Counted from the stretch's first letter, positions 18,260 through 28,411 are shown. The stretch: 64,000 nucleotides of DNA from Pseudomonadales bacterium (GCA_028285415.1 JANQPF010000022.1:62001-126000), one strand, 5' to 3'. Made by a program: numbers and translations. Notes: generated by a model not told the origin, from the sequence alone.

Positions 18260-20272
18260 TCAAGGTGATCCCGCGAAGCGCTCGAACCACTTTCTCACGT
18301 AGAGCTGCGTGCGCAGCATGTTGCTGGGCACAGACCAGGTGCCATGCCACTCTTTGTGCATGGGGATGAGCACGGTCGGCACGCCGCGGTACTTGAGCGC
18401 CTGATAAAACTCCTCCGCCTGGGCCAGCGGCGTGCGGAGATCTTCGATGCCCGTCATCAGCAGCGTTGGCGTAGTGACCTTGCCAACGTGAAATATCGGC
18501 GAGTGCTCGATCCACAACGTCGGATCTTCCCAGAACGGGGTGCGGAAGCGCTCCATCGACCAGCGTGTGATATCGGCATTACCGCCCATGGTGATCCAGT
18601 TGGTGACCGGACAGAGCGACGCAGCCGCGCGAAACCGATCCGTATGCGTCACGAGCCAGGCAGTCAGAGCGCCACCCCCGCTGCAGCCGGTTGCGTAGAG
18701 ACGCTCCGGATCGATGTATCCCCGCTCCAGGATCGCGTCAACGCCGGCCATGAGATCGTCGAAATCCACGCGTCCCGGATAGGCGTTGTCGATGGCGTCG
18801 AGAAACTCGTAGTCATAGCCGGTGCTGCCGCGCGGATTTGTGTAGAGCAACACATAGTCGTTCGCAACAAACTCCTGGAAACGAAAATTGAAATTGACCC
18901 CATACATCGCGTTCGGCCCGCCGTGGATGTGCAGGATCAGCGGGTACTTTTTCTGAGGGTCGAAACCGGGTGGCGTGACGATCCAGCCCTGTACGCGGGT
19001 ATCGTCTGATGAGTCGTACCAGATCTCTTCGACCGCCCCCAGCTCCACATCAGCCAGAACGTCGTCATTCACGTCAGTCTGCCGATTGATGGATCCGTTC
19101 CTGAGATTGATCCGAACGACGTCGCCGGGTTGATGGACGGAAGTGCTGACGCCATAGCCGACATCCTGATTCGCCGACGTGAGCTGGATACGTTGTTCTC
19201 CTTGTGTCACCTGGCGCAGGCTGCCTTGCAGATCGACAAAGTGGACGTTGTTGGAACCTTCTTTGTCCATCGTGAAATAAACGCCACGGCCGTTTCGCGC
19301 CCAGGTCAGCCCAGTGATGAACGAAGGCACGTCTTCCAGGAGTGCCCGGTCGTCCCCCCCATCGAGCCCCATGACGCGCAGCTCCACCGGGGCAAAGCTG
19401 GATTCTTTCGCCTTGGATCCCGTGTAGATGACGAGCCTGCCGTTCGGCGACACGAGCGGGCTGCCCCAGGAGCCCGCAATCCCAGAGAGTTTGCTGATGT
19501 CGCCTGTCGCGACATCAACGCGATTGATGTCGGATATTCTGCCGTGATCGGATGCCTCATCGTTGGTGGCACCGCTGAAGAGAATTGCTTCACCGTCGGG
19601 TGTCCAGCGCGGAACGTCGAGAAGGTCGACGCCAAAGAAGCCGCGCCCGACATCCCAGCTGCCCGCGGTCAGCTGACGGGGAGTGCCGCCGCCCGCGTCG
19701 ACGACAAACAGATGTCTGAAACCGGTTTTCATTCCGACCCGATCGATTCGATAGTGCATCCGTTCGATGACGGTTGGTGCCTGGGTCCACGTTGCGCCTT
19801 CCGGTGGTGCCGGCATATCAATGGTGAATTCGGCCTGCATGGCAACTTCCGCACGGAACGCGATGTGGCTGCCGTCGGGGCTCCAAACCGGCGTGCTCGG
19901 CCGTTTTGCGTGATGCGTCACCTGAGTGGTGGCTCCCTCGGCGTCCATCCAGCGAACAAAAATTTGTGGTTTCTCGTCATCGTCCGCGGCGAGATATGCC
20001 AGACGGTTGCCGCTGGGTGACCATCGCGGATTTGATCCGCCCGGCAGGAGAAAGCGATTGCGCTTGCCGTCGCTGTCCATGATCCAGAGTTCCGGCTTGA
20101 TCGTGTCTTTGACTTTGTCGACACGATTGCGCACGTAGACAACCTGTCTGCCGTCGGGCGATATTTGCGGGTTACTGACCGTTTCCCAGTTGAGATAGTC
20201 CGTCAGTTCGAGGCTGCGAGGCCATGCGGAAAGTGGTAGCAACAACAGGGCAGTCAACAATGCCTTTTTCAT
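18260..20272 (-). CDS. S9 family prolyl oligopeptidase/acylaminoacyl-peptidase-like enzyme
   Basis: 670-residue exported peptidase with a signal peptide (MKKALLTALLLLPLSAW), a beta-propeller region (about 25-400) with repeated Asp-box-like SPDG elements, and a C-terminal alpha/beta hydrolase domain. The likely catalytic triad is Ser531 (GCSGGG), Asp611 (GIEDLR) and His643 (EWHG). Unlike the S9 protein at 2893 it lacks a lipobox, so it is probably soluble in the periplasm. Both may feed on peptides taken up through TonB receptors. AAAGGA precedes the ATG. Confidence 0.9.
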   Translation of the reverse strand: MKKALLTALLLLPLSAWPRSLELTDYLNWETVSNPQISPDGRQVVYVRNRVDKVKDTIKPELWIMDSDGKRNRFLLPGGSNPRWSPSGNRLAYLAADDDEKPQIFVRWMDAEGATTQVTHHAKRPSTPVWSPDGSHIAFRAEVAMQAEFTIDMPAPPEGATWTQAPTVIERMHYRIDRVGMKTGFRHLFVVDAGGGTPRQLTAGSWDVGRGFFGVDLLDVPRWTPDGEAILFSGATNDEASDHGRISDINRVDVATGDISKLSGIAGSWGSPLVSPNGRLVIYTGSKAKESSFAPVELRVMGLDGGDDRALLEDVPSFITGLTWARNGRGVYFTMDKEGSNNVHFVDLQGSLRQVTQGEQRIQLTSANQDVGYGVSTSVHQPGDVVRINLRNGSINRQTDVNDDVLADVELGAVEEIWYDSSDDTRVQGWIVTPPGFDPQKKYPLILHIHGGPNAMYGVNFNFRFQEFVANDYVLLYTNPRGSTGYDYEFLDAIDNAYPGRVDFDDLMAGVDAILERGYIDPERLYATGCSGGGALTAWLVTHTDRFRAAASLCPVTNWITMGGNADITRWSMERFRTPFWEDPTLWIEHSPIFHVGKVTTPTLLMTGIEDLRTPLAQAEEFYQALKYRGVPTVLIPMHKEWHGTWSVPSNMLRTQLYVRKWFERFAGSP

Positions 20273-20344
20273 GATTGCGTTCCTTTGTCAGCCCTTTATC
20301 TGGAACTACACAACTTCACCCAGAGAGCGTTGAGTGTTTGACGT

Positions 20345-21835
20345 TCAGGCGGTGGTCAGCCTTGCGAGGTGATCCATCATTTCAGTGCGCGACAGCCCGT
20401 TCTGTACGCGCGCTCGTGCGTTGCGTCTGCGGCCCCGCAGCATGTACCGGAAAACGGTGCGCTTGACCGCCTTGTCCTGCAGGAACGCACCGGGTTTCTC
20501 GACGAGATTCACCGTGCGCATCATGCCGCGGAAAACGTGAATCTGCTCCCGCGCCGCAGCGGCGAGCGCGTCGCCAAACGCAAGGCCAAACCATTTTTTG
20601 AGTGAGTCTGCCTTATCACGTTCGAGACCCTGCATGACCGCCTCCGCGCGCTTGATACCGTTTCTGTCTTCGCGCAGGCTCGCATCGAAGATTGGCCGTA
20701 TGCGCGCTTCGGTTTGTGATTCGAACGCGAGCGCGCGCTTTACAGGGTCCTCGTCAGCCGCCAGCACGTCGGCCAGGATATGCGCTTGCAGAATGCCGGT
20801 GCTGCAACCCCTTCCGTAGAGCGGGTTGGTGCGCGCGCAGGCGTCGCCCACTGCAAAGAAGTTCAGTACCTCGGGCGTGTTGTCGTGCACAAAGTTGCGC
20901 CATACGGCATGGATCTCGCCAATGCCGAAGGAGGGCGTGGTTGCTTCCGCTTTGTCAGCAGCAATCCACGGCACGAGTCCGGGTACGGTGCGGCAGATGG
21001 CGTCGAACTTGTCGCCGTCTTTCACGGCCTCGCGTAACTCTGTTTCGCCGTTCGGTACGCAGATGATAACGGCGAAGTGTCCGCCTTCGCCGGGGAAAAC
21101 GCCGAACTTCATGTATCCCAGATCACCCGCGGCGGGCTCGTTTTCGTGTCGCGAGGGTTCGTTGACGCCGGGTTTCAGCTTGTAGTGGCGCGTGTAGTAG
21201 ACGATTTCGGCATCGTCGCGCGTCTCGTCGATGCTGGCACCGGCGTCGTTCAGCCATTGTCGGAATTTGCTGGAGCGCCCGCCGGCATCGACATAAACGT
21301 CTGCCTGAAACGTGGACTTTGCGTTGTTGTCAGCGCGGTCGGTCAGTTCCAGGCCCGTGACGTGGAGCTGGTTGTCCTGGCGTACGGTCAGAGCGCGGGT
21401 AACGTAGGTGGTGTTGTGGATCTGAATCCGGTCATTGCGCTCAACGTAGCGACGCAGGACCGTTTCCATCGTCGCGCGCCGACACATCAGCACCCAGAGT
21501 TTCTCGTCACCGGTTTCAGGCTCGTACTGATCGAGAAGATGCGGCGGCACCATGTCCTGGAAGTCGACGCGGCGTGCACCCGCATTGAAAAACTCTTCGA
21601 GAAGCTCGGGATAGAACTCCTCCAGCAAAGAGCACATGAGGCCGAGAAACGCATGGGGATGACGGAACTGGGCGGCACCGCGGCGCTGCCAGTCGAAGAA
21701 CGCCGCGTCCGCGTCACCTTCGGGCGGCGGAATGTCACGTTCGAAGACGGTGACCCGAAACCCTTTTCTGGCAAGCGCAAGGGATGTGCACATACCGGCA
21801 ATGCCGGCGCCGACGACGGCTACGGTTTGAGTCAT
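20345..21835 (-). CDS. FAD-dependent monooxygenase/oxidoreductase
   Basis: 496-residue flavoprotein of the PHBH/halogenase-like group. The N-terminal Rossmann motif GAGIAG is at residues 9-14, followed by the acidic end of strand 2 (VFERD). A second FAD element near residue 325 reads GDACARTNPLYGRGC. The Rossmann region and GD motif support a two-electron flavin monooxygenase or a halogenase-like protein, but I do not see the halogenase WxWxIP signature. It lies 24 bases beyond the end of the penicillin acylase-like gene region and on the same strand, so they may be co-transcribed. Substrate unknown. Confidence 0.78.
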   Translation of the reverse strand: MTQTVAVVGAGIAGMCTSLALARKGFRVTVFERDIPPPEGDADAAFFDWQRRGAAQFRHPHAFLGLMCSLLEEFYPELLEEFFNAGARRVDFQDMVPPHLLDQYEPETGDEKLWVLMCRRATMETVLRRYVERNDRIQIHNTTYVTRALTVRQDNQLHVTGLELTDRADNNAKSTFQADVYVDAGGRSSKFRQWLNDAGASIDETRDDAEIVYYTRHYKLKPGVNEPSRHENEPAAGDLGYMKFGVFPGEGGHFAVIICVPNGETELREAVKDGDKFDAICRTVPGLVPWIAADKAEATTPSFGIGEIHAVWRNFVHDNTPEVLNFFAVGDACARTNPLYGRGCSTGILQAHILADVLAADEDPVKRALAFESQTEARIRPIFDASLREDRNGIKRAEAVMQGLERDKADSLKKWFGLAFGDALAAAAREQIHVFRGMMRTVNLVEKPGAFLQDKAVKRTVFRYMLRGRRRNARARVQNGLSRTEMMDHLARLTTA

Positions 21836-21859
21836 GGGCTGGCCTGCTTCGCTGAGCGG

Positions 21860-24106
21860 TTACTCTACCAGTTTCAGTTGCCTGAGGTTTGGATCTGCTT
21901 CGATTTCAGCATCGGTAAAAGGCAGCCGGACCCAGCCGCCGGAAGCGTACAGCTCCGTCAGATCGCTGTAGTGCGGCGAGTCCGGCTCCGGAGATTGTGA
22001 ATACGTGAGCATGGCCGTGGGCTCGAGCTTCCCGTCTGCATCCCAGCTGATGACCTGGATATAGCTGTTGCCGTGGATGATGGGGTTGTAACCCCGCTCC
22101 GGCTCCAGGTTCGTTCGAATCATGCTGAACATACCGGCCCAGCCTTCGCCGCCCGGAACGGGAATTCTTTTCCCGTTGCGCTCGGCGTACTGGATCTCTC
22201 CCAGAGGTGCGTCCAGGGCCACGCCGGCGTCAGCAAGGCGGGCAACGGCCTCTACCAGAGACGCTCGGATGGCGGCGCGGACGTCGGCATCTGCAACCTT
22301 GATGCCCCTTGGCGTGTTGACCGGATCGTTTGCGTCGAACGGGATCGCGTACAGGTTGTCGATATCCCGTGCGGTGTCCCAGAACTCGCGCCAGATGTGG
22401 GAACCGACCGAGCCGGTATTCATCGTACGATCCCAGTCGGCCAGCACCGCGCAGACGCGCTGCAGGTTCTCATCGCCGTTACAGGTTTCAAGCACGTGGT
22501 CGAGCAGGAGCTCAGCCCCGAAGTTGCGGTGGTTGTACAACATGTTCTGGATGTCAGCCGGTTCGAGCTTTGCTTTTGCATCGATCATCTCTGCCATCTG
22601 CGTGAGGCCCGCGCGGGTGCGCAGGGAACGTGCGGTGCGCTCGGCTCCGATGACCGGCGAGTAGCCTTCCAGGGGTGCCATCGGGTTGGACAGCCAGTAG
22701 CTGTCGTTCGAATTGGTGACATAGTCGCCGCGTGTGAGGCGCGGCATTTTGTCCGGCGGAAGGGCACCCGGCACGCGGCTTGTCTCATCTTCGCGCCACT
22801 CGCAGCCCGAGTCGCTGCCGTTCAGAACAACCAGTCTGTCGGGTAGACCTGCCACCGGCACCGTGCAGCGGTCGAGCAGGCTGGCGTCGACGTTCGGCGT
22901 GCCGCTGATGTCCGCGTAGAATGCGTTGCCGTGGCGGTCAGCCGCTATGGTGTTGACCCAGTAGACCCCCTGCTTACTGATTGCTGCCTCCACTTCGGCG
23001 GTTGAGCCCGCCTTGGTCAACGCATCGTAGGTGTCTGCCGTGTGGTAGTTGTCGATGACCGCGTCGCGCAGCGCGTACGCGTGTTTGTCATCCCACGCCG
23101 CAGCTTCGTTTTCGATAATGGGCCCGTAGTGCGTGAAGTACACCGTGCGGGTCTCGGAGCCTTCGTCCAGATTCACCGTGACCTCGCGCGCCTCGATGGG
23201 CCGGTAGGCGCCGTCGTAGAGATATTCCCGAGGGTTTTCCGGGTTGAGGGTCAATTGGTAAAGCGTGAAGCGCAGCGCTGTGGATACGGTATGCGTCCAC
23301 GCGATGTCGTTGTTGAAGCCAATGGAGACGCGGTTGGTGGTGAGGAGGCTTGTTCCCATGACGTCCAGCTCGCCGGGAATGGTCGTATGGATGAGATGGA
23401 AACGTGAAGAACCGTGCCACGGATAGTGCGGATTGCCGAGCAGAATGCCGCGGCCGCTGGCAGACAGGTCCTTTCCGACAGCCACCGCGTTGCTGCCGAT
23501 GCCTGCGGGGAGCTGCCACTGGCTCTGGGCAATCTCCTGAGCCGGCGACACGCCGGGTCCGGCACCGGCAATCTCTTTCTGGAATCTGCCAAGGCCGTAG
23601 CGTATGCCCACGCCCATGGCGAGGCGCGTGACATCCGGTGTGGTGATGCGCTCTACCCAATCTGCACCCTGGCAGGAGGCGGGTAGATTGCCACCATGGT
23701 CGGCAAGATAGCGGTTGTAGCCGGCGACGTACCCCGCGGTGAAGAGGAGCGCTCGCTCGCTCTGGACTGCGGCGAAACCCGCCAGCTTGTCGTCAGTGAG
23801 AATGGCGCGATGGAACACATCGCTTTCGAGGTTACCCTCGTCCGGCCCGAAGTGCCGGCTCAGGTTACCGTTGACCATCTGCACGTCCCTGGCGATGACG
23901 CAGATGGCGTCAGTGGCCGTCGCGTAGGCGAAACCGTAGCCGAGGCTGCCCCAGTCTTCCGCTTTGACGTGCGGGATACCGTAGCTTGTCCAGCGGATGT
24001 CGACGTCGTAGGTGGTCTCCGGTGCCGCCGGCCGGGTGGGCTCGGTGGCGTCACCGCACCCGTTCGACAGAATTGTCAGCGCCAGAGCAATGGTCAGACT
24101 GCGCAT
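21860..24106 (-). CDS. Penicillin acylase family Ntn hydrolase (possible acyl-homoserine-lactone or amide acylase)
   Basis: 748-residue exported Ntn hydrolase of family S45. The leader (about 1-17) ends LSNGC, an imperfect lipobox, so lipid anchoring is possible. The precursor is expected to self-cleave between Gly204 and Ser205 (GIG|SNAVAVG), making the Ser the N-terminal nucleophile of the large subunit. Downstream NPHYPW and TNRVSIGFNNDIAWTHT match the family. Members cleave penicillins, acyl-homoserine lactones, or other amides. Gene order, after a GST and before an FAD enzyme, does not settle the substrate. Confidence 0.85.
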   Translation of the reverse strand: MRSLTIALALTILSNGCGDATEPTRPAAPETTYDVDIRWTSYGIPHVKAEDWGSLGYGFAYATATDAICVIARDVQMVNGNLSRHFGPDEGNLESDVFHRAILTDDKLAGFAAVQSERALLFTAGYVAGYNRYLADHGGNLPASCQGADWVERITTPDVTRLAMGVGIRYGLGRFQKEIAGAGPGVSPAQEIAQSQWQLPAGIGSNAVAVGKDLSASGRGILLGNPHYPWHGSSRFHLIHTTIPGELDVMGTSLLTTNRVSIGFNNDIAWTHTVSTALRFTLYQLTLNPENPREYLYDGAYRPIEAREVTVNLDEGSETRTVYFTHYGPIIENEAAAWDDKHAYALRDAVIDNYHTADTYDALTKAGSTAEVEAAISKQGVYWVNTIAADRHGNAFYADISGTPNVDASLLDRCTVPVAGLPDRLVVLNGSDSGCEWREDETSRVPGALPPDKMPRLTRGDYVTNSNDSYWLSNPMAPLEGYSPVIGAERTARSLRTRAGLTQMAEMIDAKAKLEPADIQNMLYNHRNFGAELLLDHVLETCNGDENLQRVCAVLADWDRTMNTGSVGSHIWREFWDTARDIDNLYAIPFDANDPVNTPRGIKVADADVRAAIRASLVEAVARLADAGVALDAPLGEIQYAERNGKRIPVPGGEGWAGMFSMIRTNLEPERGYNPIIHGNSYIQVISWDADGKLEPTAMLTYSQSPEPDSPHYSDLTELYASGGWVRLPFTDAEIEADPNLRQLKLVE

Positions 24107-24167
24107 GGTTTCTCTCCCTCTCTCGTACGCGCGTGTCCAACAATGCTCGCCGAAAGCGCAGGCCTTC

Positions 24168-24857
24168 TCAAGCCGGCGCTGCGCGGAAGTCTGCCGTTAC
24201 CGTGCCGAGAGCGGCGAGCTCATCCTCATGGCTCGGCTCACGAAACGTCTCCGCGAGCGCGGCGTCAGTCCAGCTTTGCATCCCGGGCAGGGCAAGCAGG
24301 TGGCCGACGTAGTTCGCGGCGGCCTCACGCAGCGGGAGATTGAAGGTTTGCACGCGAAAAGCGACCGGTGCAAAGAAAGCGTCCACCGCGGTGAACTTCG
24401 AACCGGCAAGATAGGGTCCGCCAAACCGATCCAGACCCTGCTGCCAGAGCTCCTGAATACGCTCGAGGTCTCTGCCGAGCGCGGCACTGATCTCAGGCAG
24501 CTCGATACGCATGCCGACCGTCATGGGGCACTCGTTTCTGAGTGCGTTGAAACCCGCGTGCATCTCGGCGGTAGCGCTGCGCGCCCACGCGCGGGCGTCC
24601 GCGTCCCCGGGCCAGACTGCAGGATGTGCTTCGGCGAGGTATTCGGTGATCGCCAGCGATTCCCAGACGACGCGCTCACCGTCATGCAGACACGGGACAA
24701 GCCCGGTCGGGGAAAAGGCGCGAAATTTGGCCCAGCTGTCACCGTCGTCAAACGGGATGAGCGTCTCTTTGAATGGCAGACCGAGCTCGGTCAGCAGGAT
24801 CCAGGGTCGCAGGGACCAGGACGAGTAGTTTTTGTTGCCAATGTATAGGGTGTACAA
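24168..24857 (-). CDS. Glutathione S-transferase family protein
   Basis: 229 residues with an N-terminal thioredoxin-like domain (MYTLYIGNKNYSSWSLRPWILL; the SSWSLR element is the glutathione-activating Ser region of this subgroup) and an all-helical C-terminal domain. It is probably a cytosolic detoxifying or isomerising enzyme. It is transcribed toward the penicillin-acylase gene. A divergent promoter region separates it from the VOC gene. Confidence 0.85.
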   Translation of the reverse strand: MYTLYIGNKNYSSWSLRPWILLTELGLPFKETLIPFDDGDSWAKFRAFSPTGLVPCLHDGERVVWESLAITEYLAEAHPAVWPGDADARAWARSATAEMHAGFNALRNECPMTVGMRIELPEISAALGRDLERIQELWQQGLDRFGGPYLAGSKFTAVDAFFAPVAFRVQTFNLPLREAAANYVGHLLALPGMQSWTDAALAETFREPSHEDELAALGTVTADFRAAPA

Positions 24858-24858
24858 A

Positions 24859-24887
24859 TTGATGCTCCGGGAATGGCGGCATAGATT
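24859..24887 (+). promoter_or_regulatory. Candidate sigma-70 promoter for the VOC gene
   Basis: TTGATG (24859-24864) and TAGATT (24882-24887) are separated by 17 bases, each matching four of six consensus positions. The site lies in the divergent gap upstream of the VOC gene, whose ATG at 24969 follows AAGGAG. This is a visual match only. Confidence 0.3.
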
Positions 24888-24968
24888 AACACCACGAGGC
24901 GTGTCCGTTTTCGTGGGTGTCGTTCGTCATATTCATACCGATCAAGAAGACAATCCAAGGAGACGACT

Positions 24969-25322
24969 ATGACCGTATCGATCGACTGGTTCGAAATACC
25001 CGTGCAGGACGTTGGCCGCGCGGTAGAGTTTTACGGCACGGTGCTCGGTGAACCGCTCGGCACCATGGACGGGCCGGATGGGCCCATGCACGTATTTCCC
25101 GGGAGCGATGGCGCAAGCGGGGCGTTGACGACGGACCTGGCGCCCGGTCAATCCGGCGTGCTGGTTTATCTCAGCTGTGACGACATCGAAGCCGCACTAG
25201 AACGCGCGACTGCCGCAGGTGGCAGCGTGCTGCAGGAAAAGACGTCCATCGGACCGTTTGGATTCATTGGGAGATTTGCCGACACGGAAGGCAACGCGGT
25301 TGCGCTGCACACCGCGCTGTAG
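24969..25322 (+). CDS. VOC (glyoxalase/bleomycin-resistance fold) protein
   Basis: 117-residue protein of the vicinal oxygen chelate fold, made of two beta-alpha-beta modules: WFEIPVQDVGRAVEFYGTVLG at the start and DIEAALERATAAGGSVLQ...FADTEGNAVALH at the end. Small VOC proteins serve as lyases, dioxygenase-like proteins or binding proteins; no specific metal set is assignable here with confidence. AAGGAG precedes the ATG. The next gene on the same strand is about 150 bases away. Confidence 0.85.
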   Translation: MTVSIDWFEIPVQDVGRAVEFYGTVLGEPLGTMDGPDGPMHVFPGSDGASGALTTDLAPGQSGVLVYLSCDDIEAALERATAAGGSVLQEKTSIGPFGFIGRFADTEGNAVALHTAL

Positions 25323-25471
25323 CGATCTTTCGTCGGTGGTGAGCCGCCGACATCAGTGTTAGTGTTCCAGGTGTGCCGCTGTTCGACCCGATCGGCGGTA
25401 GTGGACCGAGAATAACAATCATCTGCCGCGCTGCCGTCGATTGACGGCGGCGCGCACTTGGACACGATTTC

Positions 25472-26701
25472 ATGATCAACGCGCTGATCTGTCTGGTCGG
25501 TATTGCCGTGCTCATTGCGCTGGCATTTGCGCTCTCCACCGACCGTGCGGGCATCAACTGGCGCACCGTCGGCTATGCCGTCGGCCTGCAGGCGACGTTC
25601 GGTGCGCTGGTGCTGTACGTGCCGCCGGGGCAGGCGGTTCTCGCGGCCATGACGAGCGGCGTTGGCGCGGTCCTTTCCTATGCGTCCGACGGGATCGTCT
25701 TCATGTTCGGCGACATCGGTCGCGGCAACTTCGGCCTGGTGTTCGCCTTCCAGGTGTTGCCTGCCATCATTTTCTTCTCGGCCCTGATCTCCGTGCTCTA
25801 CTACGTAGGCGTCATGCAGTGGGTTGTGCGCATCATCGGGGGCCTCTTCCGCCGGCTCTTGAAGACGAGCGCTCCCGAGTCGCTGGCAGTTGCCGCCAAT
25901 ATTTTTGTGGGCCAGACGGAAGCGCCCATTGCCGTGCGACCGTTTCTCGCGCAGATGTCCCGTTCGGAGTTTTTTGCCGTCATGGTCGGCGGCCTTTCGA
26001 CGGTCGCGGGCGCCACCATGGCCGGCTACGTTGCGATCGGGGTTGAGCTCAAGTACCTCATTGCAGCGAGCTTCATGGCCGCGCCCGGTGGACTTGCCAT
26101 GGCCAAGATCCTGGTACCGGAAAAGCCCGATGCGCAGCTCGTCAATCACGTCGATGAGCTCGACTCTGCGGAACCGGTGCCGGTGAACGTCATCGACGCC
26201 GCAGCCAAGGGCGCCACCAGCGGTCTGCAACTGGCGGCGAACGTCGGCGCCATGCTCATTGCCTTCATTGCCCTCATTGCGCTCGTCAACGGCGCGCTCG
26301 GCTGGGTTGGCGGCTGGGTGGGTTTGCCGAATCTGAGCATCGAGCTGATTCTGGGGTACCTGTTCAGCCCCATCGCCTACCTTATCGGTATTCCCTGGGT
26401 AGAAGCGGTCGAGGCAGGCAGTTACATTGGCCAGAAACTGGTGCTGAACGAGTTCGTGGCCTATATCAACTTCGTGCAGAACGGCGCGGAGCTCAGTGAG
26501 CACACCAAAGCGGTGGTGACGTTTGCGCTATGCGGATTTGCCAACTTTTCATCGATTGCCATTCTTCTCGGCGGGCTCGGCGTGATGGCGCCGGAACGAC
26601 GGCCGGAGATTGCCACTTATGGCATACGGGCGCTCTTTGGCGCGTCGCTCGCGAATCTGATGAGCGCAGCCATTGCCAGCTTCTTCCTCCTGCTGGGATG
26701 A
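25472..26701 (+). CDS. Concentrative nucleoside transporter (CNT/NupC family)
   Basis: 409-residue membrane protein with about ten helices. The CNT hallmark [11 protein letters not shown] lies near residue 147, followed by [16 protein letters not shown], and the second repeat half has [13 protein letters not shown]. The family imports nucleosides with protons or sodium. No clear ribosome-binding site is seen before the ATG. The stop abuts the next start (TGA then ATG), suggesting a two-gene operon with an oxygenase of the isopenicillin-N-synthase type. Confidence 0.9.
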   Translation: MINALICLVGIAVLIALAFALSTDRAGINWRTVGYAVGLQATFGALVLYVPPGQAVLAAMTSGVGAVLSYASDGIVFMFGDIGRGNFGLVFAFQVLPAIIFFSALISVLYYVGVMQWVVRIIGGLFRRLLKTSAPESLAVAANIFVGQTEAPIAVRPFLAQMSRSEFFAVMVGGLSTVAGATMAGYVAIGVELKYLIAASFMAAPGGLAMAKILVPEKPDAQLVNHVDELDSAEPVPVNVIDAAAKGATSGLQLAANVGAMLIAFIALIALVNGALGWVGGWVGLPNLSIELILGYLFSPIAYLIGIPWVEAVEAGSYIGQKLVLNEFVAYINFVQNGAELSEHTKAVVTFALCGFANFSSIAILLGGLGVMAPERRPEIATYGIRALFGASLANLMSAAIASFFLLLG

Positions 26702-27649
26702 ATGACGGTGACTGATGCCAGAATACCGACAGTCGATGTCAGCAAATTCAGCGGCGAGCGGGACGCCTTCGTCGAAGCCCTGGGTCGAGGGTATGAAGAA
26801 TACGGCTTCCTGGGTGTCGTGGGGCACGAGATCGGGCAGGAGACCATCGATGCGGCTTATGCCGCGTTGCGTGAGCTGTTTGCGTTGCCACAGGCAGTCA
26901 AGGACAAGTACACGGCCGCTTATGGCGGCGCTCGCGGCTACACCGGTTTCGGCGTAGAAACCGCCAAAGACAGCGTTCATCCGGACCTCAAAGAGTTCTG
27001 GCAGGTAGGTAGGGCGCTGCCGCCGGGCGTTGAGCGGCACCCGAAAATGTTTCCCAACGTCTGGCCGGAAGAGGTTGCCGAATTCGAATCCCGCGTCTAC
27101 GGCCTCTACGAAGCGCTGGACAATCTCGGCAACCGGCTGCTCGACGCCATTGCGCTCTACCTGGATCTGCCCGCGGACTTCTTCCGCGACAAAGTCGACT
27201 ACGGCAACTCGATTCTGCGACCGCTGCACTATCCGCCCATCGAAGCGCCGGAAACGCTGTCCCTACGCTCCGCCGAGCACGAAGACATCAACCTGATTAC
27301 GCTACTGGTCGGCTCTGAAGAACCCGGGTTGGAAGTGCTTTCGCGCAGCGGGGAGTGGATAGCGGTAACCAACCCGCCTGGCACCATTGTCGCCAACATC
27401 GGCGACATGATGCAGCGGTTTACCAACCACGTGCTGCCGTCGACGACCCATCGGGTCGTGAACTCACCGGAAGCGTTTACGGGCGAGAGTCGCTACTCCA
27501 TCCCCTTCTTTTGTCATCCCAATCCGGACTTTGTGATTGCCACGCTGCCGGGTTGTATCACCGAGGACAACCCGAACCGCTACCCCGATTCCATCACGGC
27601 GGATGAATACCTGACCGAGCGGCTTCTGGAGATTGGCCTCCTCGGATAG
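26702..27649 (+). CDS. Isopenicillin-N-synthase-like 2OG-Fe(II) oxygenase
   Basis: 315-residue non-haem iron oxygenase. The metal triad is His193 and Asp195 (EHEDINLITLL) and His250 (STTHRVV), with the RxS 2-oxoglutarate motif at about 264-266 (RYSIPFF). The N-terminal DIOX_N-like stretch (PTVDVSKFSG, then YGFLGVVGH) is also present. Bacterial members act in ethylene, alkaloid-like or unknown oxidations. The start directly follows the nucleoside transporter stop. This is the third 2OG-type oxygenase gene in the window (with 1250 and 60179). Confidence 0.88.
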   Translation: MTVTDARIPTVDVSKFSGERDAFVEALGRGYEEYGFLGVVGHEIGQETIDAAYAALRELFALPQAVKDKYTAAYGGARGYTGFGVETAKDSVHPDLKEFWQVGRALPPGVERHPKMFPNVWPEEVAEFESRVYGLYEALDNLGNRLLDAIALYLDLPADFFRDKVDYGNSILRPLHYPPIEAPETLSLRSAEHEDINLITLLVGSEEPGLEVLSRSGEWIAVTNPPGTIVANIGDMMQRFTNHVLPSTTHRVVNSPEAFTGESRYSIPFFCHPNPDFVIATLPGCITEDNPNRYPDSITADEYLTERLLEIGLLG

Positions 27650-27709
27650 AACACCTGTCGGGCGGTAGCCCTTTCTGCGATACTCCGTGGTTTACGCGGG
27701 GACAAACAA

Positions 27710-28399
27710 ATGCCTGAACACAACCCGGAAACGCTGGATACGCTCGAAGATCTGGTGAAAGGACGTCATTCGGTACGCGGCTTTCTGCCCGATCGCGTAC
27801 CCCAGCCGGTCATCGACCGGATATTCGAGATTGCCCGCTGGGCGCCGTCCGGAACCAACGTACAGCCCTGGCACGTCTGCGTCGCGTCCGGGGAGGTCTG
27901 CGAACGGCTGCGGCAGGGGTTCATCGAGCGGTTTGATGCCGGTGAAAAGGTTCACACGGACCACGCGCCTGACGGTAAAACCGGCGCGCCCTGGCAGGAT
28001 CGCAAGCGTGCCTGCGCCCGGGCCTTGTACGGCGCGATGGGTATCGAGTGGGAAGATCGCGAAGGCCGGGCTTACGCTGCGCGCCGGAACTACGAGTTTT
28101 TCGATGCGCCGCACGCGGTGTTTCTCGGTATTCACGACATTTTCGGCACCCAGAGTGCGTGCGACGTCGGCATGTACGCGCAGTCGCTGATGCTTGCCAT
28201 GCACGCGCACGGCGTGGCGTCCTGTCCCCAGGGCACGCTCAGAAACTACCCGGACTTCGTGCGTGACGTGTTTGGCCTGGCACCTGAAATCAAAATCCTG
28301 TTCGGGATCAGCTTCGGCTATGCCGATCCGGGCATGGGAGTGAATACCGCGCGCACGGATAGGGCACCGCTGGCGGAGACCGTGCAGTTCATGGGATGA
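27710..28399 (+). CDS. Nitroreductase family FMN oxidoreductase
   Basis: 229-residue nitroreductase-fold protein. The N-terminal GRHSVRGFLPDRVPQPVIDRIFEIARWAPSGTNVQPW matches the FMN-binding start of the family, and the later GVASCPQGTLRNYPDF and FGISFGYAD segments support it. Such enzymes reduce nitro groups, quinones or enones using NAD(P)H. It may belong with the preceding oxygenase (60-base gap). The substrate is not evident. Confidence 0.88.
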   Translation: MPEHNPETLDTLEDLVKGRHSVRGFLPDRVPQPVIDRIFEIARWAPSGTNVQPWHVCVASGEVCERLRQGFIERFDAGEKVHTDHAPDGKTGAPWQDRKRACARALYGAMGIEWEDREGRAYAARRNYEFFDAPHAVFLGIHDIFGTQSACDVGMYAQSLMLAMHAHGVASCPQGTLRNYPDFVRDVFGLAPEIKILFGISFGYADPGMGVNTARTDRAPLAETVQFMG

Positions 28400-28411
28400 G
28401 CCCGGATTGAG

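Noticed and set aside
20345-21835. Flavin-dependent halogenase call for the FAD enzyme
   Set aside because: A halogenase would fit the dehalogenase theme, but the WxWxIP signature is not seen, so only a general monooxygenase call is made.
25166-26503. 445-residue minus-strand frame over the VOC and nucleoside transporter genes
   Set aside because: Covers two well-supported genes on the other strand; the translation shows no domain.
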